DNA from: Alkalihalobacillus pseudalcaliphilus
GTDB lineage: Bacteria; Bacillota; Bacilli; Bacillales; Bacillaceae_D
Direction: 5' to 3'
Assembly (NCBI RefSeq): GCF_028610675.1
Contig: NZ_JAQQWS010000006.1
Coordinates: 62,001-126,000 of the forward strand
DNA: 64,000 nucleotides
Shown: positions 1 through 7,564 of the stretch, in pieces
How the letters are laid out: every line of letters starts with the position of its first letter
Position numbering within the stretch: position 1 is the stretch's first letter
The notes under the pieces: generated by a model
What the model saw: only the letters and a program-made list of their open reading frames with translations
Told to the model about the DNA's origin: nothing
The model's database searches: none
Translations under genes and position numbers: made by a program

Positions 1-1
1 A

Positions 2-532
2 AATGAATATCGAACAGGCTTCTTACAATGGGGGCTTGTTCCTGCTTGGGAGAAGGATAGTAAAAACGGATTTAAGATGATTAATGCTCGTGCTGAGACA
101 CTAGATAAAAAGCCCGCTTTTAAGAAGCTTTTATCTCACAGACGCTGCTTAATTCCTGCGGATAGTTTTTATGAATGGAAAAAACAAGAGGATGGTTCTA
201 AGCAACCTTTTCGGATTATACGATCCGATCGCAAAATCATGACCTTTGCTGGGCTATGGGACCGTTGGAAAATGAACGATCAGGAACTTGTTACATGTAC
301 TATTATCACTACAAGGGCCAATAAAATGATAAGCCCTATTCATGAGCGCATGCCTGTGATCTTAGATGAAGAAGCAAGGCGAACATGGTTAGACCATACT
401 ATCACAGATCCTTCCATTCTAAAATATCAACTTATCCCCTATCATGAAGGTCATTTGACAGCTTATAAAGTGAGCTCACTTGTCAATAACGCACGAAATA
501 ACTTAGAAGAGTGCATGGCTCCCCTCTCATAA
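2..532 (+). CDS. SOS response-associated peptidase (SRAP/YedK family), 5' end outside window
   Basis: The reading frame is already open at the first bases of the window, so the N-terminus, including the catalytic Cys2 that follows the start Met in this family, is missing. SRAP proteins (bacterial YedK, eukaryotic HMCES) form a thiazolidine crosslink with abasic sites in single-stranded DNA and shield them. Visible family motifs are WGLVPAW near the left edge, the NARAET block (DNA-binding Asn/Arg), PADSFYEWKK (active-site Glu) and IHERMPVIL (active-site His). About 176 codons remain of a usual length near 220. The first in-window ATG (77) is internal and not a start. No operon partner is visible downstream. 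Confidence 0.9.
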   Translation, partial: NEYRTGFLQWGLVPAWEKDSKNGFKMINARAETLDKKPAFKKLLSHRRCLIPADSFYEWKKQEDGSKQPFRIIRSDRKIMTFAGLWDRWKMNDQELVTCTIITTRANKMISPIHERMPVILDEEARRTWLDHTITDPSILKYQLIPYHEGHLTAYKVSSLVNNARNNLEECMAPLS

Positions 533-785
533 AAACATTAGTAGACCGTTGATTGTACATTTCTTTCGTCATTTCAACCATATAAACACCGTAAATGTCC
601 ATCTCCACACCACAGTATCACACACGGTTTGTTTCCTCGAATAGCTAAAGTTTGATTTTTTTCGGTTTATGTAAAGAAACTGTATAGTGACTCACTATAT
701 CTCTCCTCTCTTTCAATAAATTGAGTGTATTTAATGGCATACTTCAAGCTTTACTGCTCAATTGAGTGCCCCTCCCTCTAAAAAA

Positions 786-824
786 TATTGAATATTCTGT
801 CTATTAATGCTAGAATATTCAATA
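786..824. promoter_or_regulatory. 13-bp perfect dyad, candidate operator
   Basis: A perfect inverted repeat with arms TATTGAATATTCT (786-798) and its complement (812-824) surrounds a 13-nt centre. It ends 25 bp before the start codon at 850, so it would overlap the promoter or start of transcription of the small membrane gene pair. The long AT-rich arms and absence of a T-tract suit a protein-binding operator better than a terminator. The rest of the gap 533-785 shows nothing I can assign. Confidence 0.45.
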
Positions 825-849
825 ATTACATAAAAGGGAGATTACAGCC

Positions 850-1203
850 ATGTTATTACTTCTATTTACAATTGGCTATTGTATTATTGTGCAATTTTTA
901 GATATTTCTTATGCTGTAGGGATATATTTGATAGGTTTAGCACTAGTCAAAGGCTTTATGAGCGAACAATTTGTGGATATTTTTAACTTATATAAGACAA
1001 AATTTCTGTATAAAAGAATTGGATTTAAAAGTTCATTTTTGGAACTCCTCTCCTTAATATTGATTTTTATTAATATCTTATTGATTGACTTTGAACCATT
1101 CACGTTGTTTGAAATTGTCTATGTGGTTTTTCTTCTCATTTTTGTTTACGTTTTTTATTTTGGGGAGTCACTCAAACCATTAGCAAAAAAAGAGTGGGAA
1201 TAG
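850..1203 (+). CDS. small integral membrane protein, unknown function
   Basis: 117 residues with no recognised family. The sequence is very hydrophobic, with about four predicted membrane segments (roughly residues 1-17, 19-36, 62-80 and 86-106) and short charged loops such as NLYKTKFLYKRIGFK on what is probably the cytoplasmic side. The tail PLAKKEWE is charged. ATG is preceded by AAAGGGAG at a suitable distance. It is followed after 32 bp by a second small membrane gene, so the two are probably co-transcribed under the dyad at 786-824. A two-gene membrane unit with its own operator might be an immunity, transport or stress unit, but nothing in the sequence decides this. Confidence 0.65.
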   Translation: MLLLLFTIGYCIIVQFLDISYAVGIYLIGLALVKGFMSEQFVDIFNLYKTKFLYKRIGFKSSFLELLSLILIFINILLIDFEPFTLFEIVYVVFLLIFVYVFYFGESLKPLAKKEWE

Positions 1204-1235
1204 GCGTCAATTCTAAGTTGAAATGAGGACGTACC

Positions 1236-1505
1236 GTGGAAAACAACAAAAAAACTGGTTTATATTTTTATGCCACAGTAGGAACAATAGGATTATTATT
1301 CATACTAATTGGGTTAGCTAGATACCTAGAATTATCTCATGACCTGTCCTATTTAATTCTGTCTTTTGGCTTTATATTGACGATGTCATATATCCATTAC
1401 TTAGAAAGACTAGCTGGATTAAGTAAAGGTTTTGTTTGGGGAAAAGCAGGTATTTCTATTTTAATGGCTCTGATCGTTTTCTATTTTTTCGTATATAAAT
1501 CGTAA
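1236..1505 (+). CDS. small membrane protein, unknown function
   Basis: 89 residues, GTG start preceded by GAGGAC. Three hydrophobic segments (about residues 9-28, 34-52 and 66-86) separated by short charged turns, with a basic N-terminus (MENNKKTG). It lies 32 bp after the previous membrane gene on the same strand and is probably its operon partner. No family was recognised. The gene ends 14 bp before the stop codon of the convergent gene at 1520. Confidence 0.6.
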   Translation: MENNKKTGLYFYATVGTIGLLFILIGLARYLELSHDLSYLILSFGFILTMSYIHYLERLAGLSKGFVWGKAGISILMALIVFYFFVYKS

Positions 1506-1519
1506 ACAAACAACAAGAC

Positions 1520-2170
1520 TTACTCGCCCTGTTGTTGTGTTTGCACAAAATCCTCAACCCAATTCATATCAATTGGTCCATTTGTGACGATATAGTTACC
1601 CTCTCCTCGGCCGAGTAGGTACAGTTTATCTGGGGAAATGGCTCCTATTGTTGAAGGTAGCCTTTTTGTATCAACAAATAATCCAAAGGACTCTAATCCC
1701 GATAGATCACCATTTCCCTTCATACTTTTCTTTACATTATATTTGTTTAGAAATTGGATAAACACCTGTACGTCATCAATATCTGTAATTTGTACTTCAC
1801 CTGCTCCACCTCTAATTTGCAAGGATTCAAAATTCGATTCTTTTACACCTAACACTTGACCTAAGGGCTTTGCTCGGTATTCGTTATAGAAGTACAAGGA
1901 ACCAAGTGCGACAAGAAAAATCAGTAAAATTGTATAATTCCTCGGTTTCTCGATTCCTTTCGCCACCAAAAACTTCACCAATTGATGAGTAAGAAAAATA
2001 GCACAAGGGATAATGATCACAAAATAGAAGGCCAATAAAATTAGATCTATTAATCTACCAAAATCCCAACCCCATACACTTGATACATAAAGATATATTT
2101 CTTTACTTACTTTTGTAAATAATATAACAGATAGAACGGCAAATAGATAAAATAATATTTTTTGTTTCAA
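1520..2170 (-). CDS. membrane-anchored protein with C-terminal extracytoplasmic or cytosolic domain, unknown
   Basis: 216 residues. TTG start (2168-2170) chosen because AGGAGG sits at the right spacing just upstream. Three hydrophobic segments occupy about residues 3-22, 41-65 and 80-98. They are followed by a soluble domain of about 115 residues with the feel of an alpha/beta fold (SLQIRGGAGEVQITD, LYLLGRGEGNYIV). No catalytic motif or known family was recognised. It stands alone on its strand, convergent with the small membrane genes and 90 bp downstream of the cupin gene. Confidence 0.65.
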   Translation of the reverse strand: MKQKILFYLFAVLSVILFTKVSKEIYLYVSSVWGWDFGRLIDLILLAFYFVIIIPCAIFLTHQLVKFLVAKGIEKPRNYTILLIFLVALGSLYFYNEYRAKPLGQVLGVKESNFESLQIRGGAGEVQITDIDDVQVFIQFLNKYNVKKSMKGNGDLSGLESFGLFVDTKRLPSTIGAISPDKLYLLGRGEGNYIVTNGPIDMNWVEDFVQTQQQGE

Positions 2171-2260
2171 GCAAGGACCTCCTAATATTTATTATTCTAC
2201 ATTCTCCTACATGAAGAAAAGAGCTTACCTTTATGTAAATTTCAGAAATTACACGTACCT

Positions 2261-2614
2261 TTATTTCCTTTCCATCAACAATCCCGGACTTAGCTCCTTA
2301 CTTTCCAATACAATCGCTGTTAAACCACTGTCTGTTTTCGTCTCATGCCACTCGCCTTCTTCCCAATAGACGGCATCACCTTCTGACACAGCTAGATATT
2401 CATTAGAGCCACCTTTAACTAATCCTTCCCCTTTCACAACTAATAAAAGCTGCGGTGATTTTGCTTGGTGATAACCAATGACTCCACCAGCTTCTAGATA
2501 CATACCGCCTATCCTCGTTTCCTCTTCTATAACTGTTATTTTTGACATGATAAAATTAGAATCAAAATGCGTGACTTTTTTGCCAAGCTCTTTAGTAAAA
2601 GAAAAAATCTCCAT
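2261..2614 (-). CDS. cupin-domain protein
   Basis: 117 residues forming one small beta-barrel cupin. The family signature is recognisable in YLEAGGVIGYHQAKSPQLL and the closing strand DAVYWEEGEWHETKTD, whose His residues could bind a metal. The position usually occupied by the second metal His is less clear, so it may be a ligand-binding rather than catalytic cupin. ATG preceded by AAGGAGAGG. Single-gene unit; the substrate cannot be told from sequence. Confidence 0.75.
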   Translation of the reverse strand: MEIFSFTKELGKKVTHFDSNFIMSKITVIEEETRIGGMYLEAGGVIGYHQAKSPQLLLVVKGEGLVKGGSNEYLAVSEGDAVYWEEGEWHETKTDSGLTAIVLESKELSPGLLMERK

Positions 2615-2731
2615 TTGAGTAGCACCTCTCCTTGAAAATAATGGTATTTACTCATTATAAAGTAACTTTTTCAAAAGAAGTAGACTGTTTATTATTAGAA
2701 ATTTCTGATATAATCTCATGTAAGGAATCCC

Positions 2732-2854
2732 TTACTTTATGTTCAACGAATTTAATGAATCAATACTTACAGGATTATTCAAAGCTACTACACCAAGTAT
2801 GACAAAATCAACGAATAACGATTATTGCTAATAATATTTTTATTAATATCGACT
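2732..2854 (-). pseudogene. frameshifted remnant of a tiny membrane peptide gene
   Basis: Reading the minus strand gives a hydrophobic stretch (SILIKILLAIIVIR) ending in a stop. A shift to another frame then gives DFVILGVVALNNPVSID and a stop at 2732-2734. The second half resembles the end of the intact 34-residue peptide at 21999-22103 (IIGVVGLYNPSNFD). No start codon or ribosome binding site is left. I read it as a decayed relative of that peptide. The rest of 2615-2988 holds nothing else I can name. Confidence 0.3.
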
Positions 2855-2988
2855 CATAACCACTCTTTTTTTGGCGACACCCTTAAAAAAATTTTACAAC
2901 AGGATGTTTTTCCCTTCTATAATTTTTTCTGTCTTTCCTTCGACAAAAAAAGCTATCCACCCCTACAAAGATGAATAACTCCACTCAT

Positions 2989-3987
2989 TTATTTCTCATC
3001 GTACAGATGACATGCTGTAAAATGACGTTGATGAATTTCTTGATAGACAGGCACTTCCTGCTTGCATCGTTCCCACGCATGAGGACAACGAGTATGAAAG
3101 ACACAACCAGAAGGTGGATGAAGCGGGGAAGGTAATTCACCTTCAATCGAGATTAATTCTTGCTTCACATCTGTGGTCCGACGTGGAACAGAGGCCAGTA
3201 ATGCTTGTGTATAAGGATGTAACGGCTTTTCAAATAAGGAATCGGTCGGAGCCTCTTCAACGATATGCCCTAAGTACATGACACCAATTCGATCGGAAAT
3301 ATGACGAACAACACTTATATCATGGGCAATGAACAAAAATGTTAAATCCAACTCTTTTTGCAAATCAGCTAACAAATTTAAAATTTGCGACTGAATGGAA
3401 ACATCTAAAGCAGAGACGGGTTCGTCTAAGATAATAAATTTAGGCTTTAATACGAGAGCTCGAGCTAAACCAATCCTCTGCCTTTGTCCGCCTGAGAACT
3501 CATGCGGGAAACGAAAATAGTGCTCTGGCTTTAAACCTACTTTCTCTAGAATATCAAAGGCTGTCTCTTGCCTTTGTTTCTTTGTGCCAATTCCATGTAT
3601 TTTCAGGGGTTCTTCTAGAATTTGGCCAATCCTTTTCCTTGGGTTTAATGAAGAAAACGGGTCTTGAAAGACCATTTGCATATCTTTCCTTATTTTCCGT
3701 AACTCTTCTTGTGATAAATTGGCAATATCTTTCCCTTCATACAAAACGTGTCCTGAGCTTGGATCGATTAATCGCAGTAAGGCACGTCCTGTGGTTGTTT
3801 TGCCAGATCCTGATTCACCGACTAATCCGTATGTTTCGCCCTTCTCTAATTGAAAGGAAATATCATCAACCGCCTTCACTTCACCTTTGACTGGGCTTAA
3901 ACGACCAAAGGCTCCACGAATTTGATAATACTTTTTTAAATGTTGGACATTAAGTAAGTATTTCTCTTCAACCACTTGTTTCACCAT
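2989..3987 (-). CDS. oligopeptide/dipeptide ABC transporter ATP-binding protein (OppF/DppF type)
   Basis: 332 residues. Second ATPase of the peptide importer encoded by this operon; it pairs with the neighbouring ATPase to drive uptake through the two permeases. Walker A is GESGSGKTTTGRA, the Q-loop region is MQMVFQDPFSSLNPR, the ABC signature FSGGQRQRIGLARAL, and Walker B FIILDEPVSALD followed by IAHDISVV. The C-terminal Cys-containing oligopeptide/dipeptide extension (GCVFHTRCPHAWERC) is present, as is typical of the OppD/OppF subfamily. The start overlaps the end of the preceding ATPase gene by 20 bp, which indicates translational coupling. It is the last gene of the operon. Confidence 0.92.
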   Translation of the reverse strand: MVKQVVEEKYLLNVQHLKKYYQIRGAFGRLSPVKGEVKAVDDISFQLEKGETYGLVGESGSGKTTTGRALLRLIDPSSGHVLYEGKDIANLSQEELRKIRKDMQMVFQDPFSSLNPRKRIGQILEEPLKIHGIGTKKQRQETAFDILEKVGLKPEHYFRFPHEFSGGQRQRIGLARALVLKPKFIILDEPVSALDVSIQSQILNLLADLQKELDLTFLFIAHDISVVRHISDRIGVMYLGHIVEEAPTDSLFEKPLHPYTQALLASVPRRTTDVKQELISIEGELPSPLHPPSGCVFHTRCPHAWERCKQEVPVYQEIHQRHFTACHLYDEK

Positions 3988-4981
3988 GCTCGTTTTCCTC
4001 CTTCACAAGTTTTTCGTAATGCCAGCAACGGACTTGTCGTCCATCCTTAACCTCTTCAAGTTGTGGTTCTTTTTCTACACAAATTGAGGTCGCAAGTGGG
4101 CATCTCGGTGCAAATCGGCAAGCATTTGGTATGTCACTTAATGAAGGGACCACCCCTTCAATTACAGAAAGCTTTTGGTGACGGTCACCTTCAAGTTTTG
4201 GTATTGATTCCATTAAGCCCAATGCATAAGGATGCAAAGGTTCATTAAATAACTGCTTCGTACTAGCGACCTCGACGACTTGTCCAAGATACATCACCAT
4301 GACTCGTGTACAAATTTGGGCGACAACACCTAAATCATGGGTTATAAACATCACACCCATACCCGAATCCTCATTAATTTTTGTCATTAGCTTTAGTATT
4401 TGAGCTTGAATCGTAACATCCAAAGCAGTCGTTGGTTCATCGGCAATGAGCAATTTTGGCTGACAAGCAAGGGCAATTGCGATACCAACCCTCTGTTGCA
4501 TTCCACCAGATAATTGATGAGGATATTCGTGATACCTTTCTTCTGGAGAAGGAATCCCTGTTTTCCTCAATAGCTCAACCGCTTCTTGCTTCGCTGCTTT
4601 TTTGGAGACTTTTTTATGAAGTAAAATCGCTTCAACAATTTGTTTACCCACTTTATGAACAGGATTTAATGAACTTAGCGGGTCTTGGAAGATCATCGAG
4701 ATTTCATTCCCACGAATGCGCTGTACTTTTGATACAGGAAACGTTAAGATATTCTCTCCTTCAAAAAGCACTTCACCGTTATAAGATGTAAAATGCTCAT
4801 CATGTAAACGTGTAATCGATTGTGCCGTTACACTTTTTCCACTCCCAGACTCACCAACAATGCCAAGTATTTCGCCACTATTGACTTCAAAGCTAACATC
4901 ATCAACAGCTGTGACCGGACCTCTTTCTGTCTCAAAAGATGTTTGAAGATGCTTCACTTCTAATAAAGTTTGCTTTTTCAT
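3968..4981 (-). CDS. oligopeptide/dipeptide ABC transporter ATP-binding protein (OppD/DppD type)
   Basis: First ATPase of the peptide importer. The start is ATG at 4981 (MKKQTLLEV) because AAAGGAGGGGG lies immediately upstream; the longer frame from 4999 would begin inside that ribosome binding site. Walker A GESGSGKSVTAQS, signature LSGGMQQRVGIAIAL, Walker B LLIADEPTTALD and the switch His in FITHDLGVV are all intact. The C-terminal domain with ACRFAPRCPLATSIC is the Cys-rich region shared by OppD-type ATPases. It follows the permease gene with 14 bp between stop and start, its binding site overlapping that gene's end. Confidence 0.92.
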   Translation of the reverse strand: MKKQTLLEVKHLQTSFETERGPVTAVDDVSFEVNSGEILGIVGESGSGKSVTAQSITRLHDEHFTSYNGEVLFEGENILTFPVSKVQRIRGNEISMIFQDPLSSLNPVHKVGKQIVEAILLHKKVSKKAAKQEAVELLRKTGIPSPEERYHEYPHQLSGGMQQRVGIAIALACQPKLLIADEPTTALDVTIQAQILKLMTKINEDSGMGVMFITHDLGVVAQICTRVMVMYLGQVVEVASTKQLFNEPLHPYALGLMESIPKLEGDRHQKLSVIEGVVPSLSDIPNACRFAPRCPLATSICVEKEPQLEEVKDGRQVRCWHYEKLVKEENEHGETSG

Positions 4982-4995
4982 GATTCCCCCTCCTT

Positions 4996-5901
4996 TCATT
5001 TTTTCTTCCGTCTCTTTCTAACGCTACCATGTGGATCAAGTAAGTCTCTTAGTCCATCCCCTAATAAATTCAGACCTAATACAGAGATGATAATCATTAA
5101 ACCAGGGAAGACAACCATCCACCAAGCTTGGAAGATAACCAGTTTTCCATCATAGAGTATATTTCCCCAGCTTGGCTCAGGAGCCGGTATTCCAACACCC
5201 AAGAAGCTTAATGCCGCCTCTGTAATAATCGTTTCTGCAAAAATAAAAGTTGCCTGAACTATTAACGGTGATAATGTATTGGGAGCCATATGCTGCCAAA
5301 TAATCCTTGTCCCTTTCGCTCCCTGTGCATACATCGCTTCGATATACGTTTGTTCCTTGACAACAAGGGCTTCCGAACGAACGACCCTTGCTATATTTGG
5401 TGTAAAAACGATACTTAATGCTATCACAACATTGGTCGGCGATGGACCTAATGCCGCCATTAAAGCAATCGCCAGTAGAACACCCGGTATGGCCATGAGC
5501 CCATCACAGATTCTCATTAAAATATGATCAAGCTTCGGGTAATAACTTGCATATAATCCAATAATAAGTCCACCTACTGCCGATATGAACGTAACAGCTA
5601 AACCAACTAAAATCGATACTTGAGCCCCATGCACGACACGACTTAAAAGATCGCGCCCGAACTCATCGGTTCCTAACCAATGGGATAGTTGCGGTGCTTG
5701 TAATCTCTCTGTGGCATTCATTGTAAAAGGGCTTGCCTGTATGAGGAGTGGTCCAATAAAAGCCACAAACAGCATAAAGGAGATAAGAATAAAACCAATA
5801 ACCACCGATTTATTTCCGAAGAAACGCTTCCTAAATAGTTGACGCTGCTCTCTTTTTAAATCAAGCTTTATATTTTTCAAAGCTTCTTCACGACTTTGCA
5901 T
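4996..5901 (-). CDS. peptide ABC transporter permease (OppC/DppC type)
   Basis: 301 residues, inner-membrane subunit of the importer. A short cytoplasmic N-terminus rich in Lys/Arg precedes the OppC_N segment (about residues 31-55), an extracytoplasmic loop with the family motif HWLGTDEFGRDLLSRV, and five more membrane segments. The cytoplasmic EAA loop that contacts the ATPase reads EAMYAQGAKGTRIIWQHMAPN. The strong AGGGGAGG before the ATG fixes the start. It follows the other permease gene after 4 bp. Confidence 0.92.
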   Translation of the reverse strand: MQSREEALKNIKLDLKREQRQLFRKRFFGNKSVVIGFILISFMLFVAFIGPLLIQASPFTMNATERLQAPQLSHWLGTDEFGRDLLSRVVHGAQVSILVGLAVTFISAVGGLIIGLYASYYPKLDHILMRICDGLMAIPGVLLAIALMAALGPSPTNVVIALSIVFTPNIARVVRSEALVVKEQTYIEAMYAQGAKGTRIIWQHMAPNTLSPLIVQATFIFAETIITEAALSFLGVGIPAPEPSWGNILYDGKLVIFQAWWMVVFPGLMIIISVLGLNLLGDGLRDLLDPHGSVRKRRKKK

Positions 5902-5905
5902 GGAC

Positions 5906-6868
5906 CTAACCTCCCCTCTTACCTTGTCCTAGTCTAACGCGTGGATCAATGATCCCATATAACAAGTCAATCAATAAATTGATAAACACATAGGATACCG
6001 TAATAAATAAAACCGTTCCTTGAATGACAGGATAATCGCGCCTTTCAACAGAGTTGACAACTAACTGCCCGATTCCAGGAATATTAAAGATAATTTCTGT
6101 TACGACCGCTCCTGCCAGCAACGTTCCAAATGATTGTCCAATGACGGTTAATACCGGTAAAAAAGCATTTCTCAGGGCATGACCAAAAATAACGCGACGT
6201 TCTTTTGATCCTTTAGATCGTGCGGTTTTTATAAAACTACGATTCAGAACCTCAAGCATCGATGAACGTGTCATTCTCGCAATCAATGCTGCTTGCACGG
6301 TTGCCAAAGATAAAGCTGGCATAAGCAGAAATTTAAGGTGCTCGAACAACCCTTGCTCAAGTGGCCGATAACCACCGATTGGCAGCCATTGAAGCTGAAC
6401 ACCTAGAACAAGCATTAATAATAGACCTAACAAAAAACTAGGGATCGCCATACCGACTAATGTCATACTCATTAATGATTGATCTAACCACGAACCTCTC
6501 TTTGTCGCGGCAATAATCCCCACTGGAATCGCGATCATAATCGCAATAACTTGAGCAAAAATCGATAATGATAAGGTAGGCTGAATATAGTTAAAAATTA
6601 AATCAAGCACAGGCTCACGCATAAAAAAGGAGTTCCCTAAATCAGCCTGAAAAACACCCATAACCCAATTGAGATACTGTTCATATACAGGTAAATGCAA
6701 GCCCATCTGCTGACTGAGAGCATCAATCGCTTCCTGCGTCGCCTCTTGACCCAAAATCATCGCGGCTGGATTCCCTGGCGTAATATGTATAATAGAAAAA
6801 ATTACAATCGAAACAACAAACAGTACAGGAAATAACGAAAATAATCTTTTAACAATATATGAGGCCAT
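5906..6868 (-). CDS. peptide ABC transporter permease (OppB/DppB type)
   Basis: Membrane subunit partnering the OppC-type permease. Start set to ATG at 6868 (MASYIVKRLF), which has AAAGGAG eight bases upstream; the longer frame to 6901 has no binding site. N-terminal membrane segment, then the family block ITPGNPAAMILG, later segments and the EAA loop FIKTARSKGSKERRVIFGHALRN. C-terminus RVRLGQG is typical. It is separated from the upstream substrate-binding gene by about 700 bp holding a terminator-like stem and the ten-unit hairpin array, so its expression relative to the binding protein may be set there. Confidence 0.92.
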   Translation of the reverse strand: MASYIVKRLFSLFPVLFVVSIVIFSIIHITPGNPAAMILGQEATQEAIDALSQQMGLHLPVYEQYLNWVMGVFQADLGNSFFMREPVLDLIFNYIQPTLSLSIFAQVIAIMIAIPVGIIAATKRGSWLDQSLMSMTLVGMAIPSFLLGLLLMLVLGVQLQWLPIGGYRPLEQGLFEHLKFLLMPALSLATVQAALIARMTRSSMLEVLNRSFIKTARSKGSKERRVIFGHALRNAFLPVLTVIGQSFGTLLAGAVVTEIIFNIPGIGQLVVNSVERRDYPVIQGTVLFITVSYVFINLLIDLLYGIIDPRVRLGQGKRGG

Positions 6869-7008
6869 GTTGTCACTCCTTTCTTTCGGTTTTCTATTCA
6901 TTGGCGCACCATTTTATTTACGCAGCATCGGCGGCTCTCTTTTTTGCTTCATTGTGGCGTATTACTGTTTGCCTGCTTTACACAAAGTTCTTCTCGCTTT
7001 TTTCGCCC

Positions 7009-7500
7009 CGAATCCCGGGATTCGGCTTTTGCTTGGGCTTTCTTCTACTTTTTTCGCCCGCAACCCCGAGATTCAGCTTTTACTCGGGGTTACTCTCTCT
7101 TTTTCTGCTCGCAACCCCGAGATTCGGCTTTTGCTCGGGCTTTCTTCTACTTTTTTCGCTCCCAACCCCAAGATTCGGCTTTTGCTCGGGCTTTCTTCTC
7201 TTTTTTTCACTCGCAACCCCGAGATTCGGCTTTTGCTCGGGGTTACTCTTTCTTTTTCTGCTCGCAACCCCGAGATTCGGCTTTTACTCGGGGTTACTCT
7301 CTCTTTTTCTGCTCGCAACCCCGAGATTCGGCTTTTACTCGGGGGTTACTCTCTCTTTTTCTGCTCGCAACCCCGAGATTCGGCTTTTGCTCGGGCTTTC
7401 TTCTCTTTTTTTCACTCGCAACCCCGAGATTCAGCTTTTACTCGGGGTTACTCTCTCTTTTTCTGCTCGTAACCCCGAGATTCGGCTTTTGCTCGGAGGT
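7009..7500. repeat. Array A: ten 51-bp hairpin units (CCCCGAG family)
   Basis: Corresponding points of the units fall at 7010, 7061, 7112, 7163, 7214, 7265, 7316, 7368, 7419 and 7470, so the period is 51 bp with one 52. The best units read AACCCCGAG, a 12-nt loop ATTCGGCTTTTG or close, then CTCGGGGTT: a 9-bp perfect stem. A pyrimidine-rich spacer of 21 bp ending GCTCGC leads to the next unit. Right arms come in two versions, CTCGGGGTTACT and CTCGGGCTTTCT. Each left arm can pair with the right arm of its own or the preceding unit. Because 51 is a multiple of 3, long frames open in several phases; these are artefacts. The array lies between the binding-protein and permease genes of the peptide importer. 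Confidence 0.93.
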
Positions 7501-7520
7501 AATACCACTTGTAATCAGCA

Positions 7521-7547
7521 AAAAGGTGTGAACTTGCCACACCTTTT
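7521..7547 (-). terminator. stem-loop terminator after the binding-protein gene
   Basis: Perfect 10-bp stem AAAAGGTGTG/CACACCTTTT with a 7-nt loop, followed on the minus strand by another T. It lies 18 bp after the stop of the substrate-binding lipoprotein gene and upstream of array A, so most transcripts probably end here and only read-through reaches the permeases. Confidence 0.75.
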
Positions 7548-7564
7548 CACCCAATTAACTATAC

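Noticed and set aside
6869..7008. 12-codon minus-strand frame between array A and the permease start
   Set aside because: No ribosome binding site and no conservation that I can judge.
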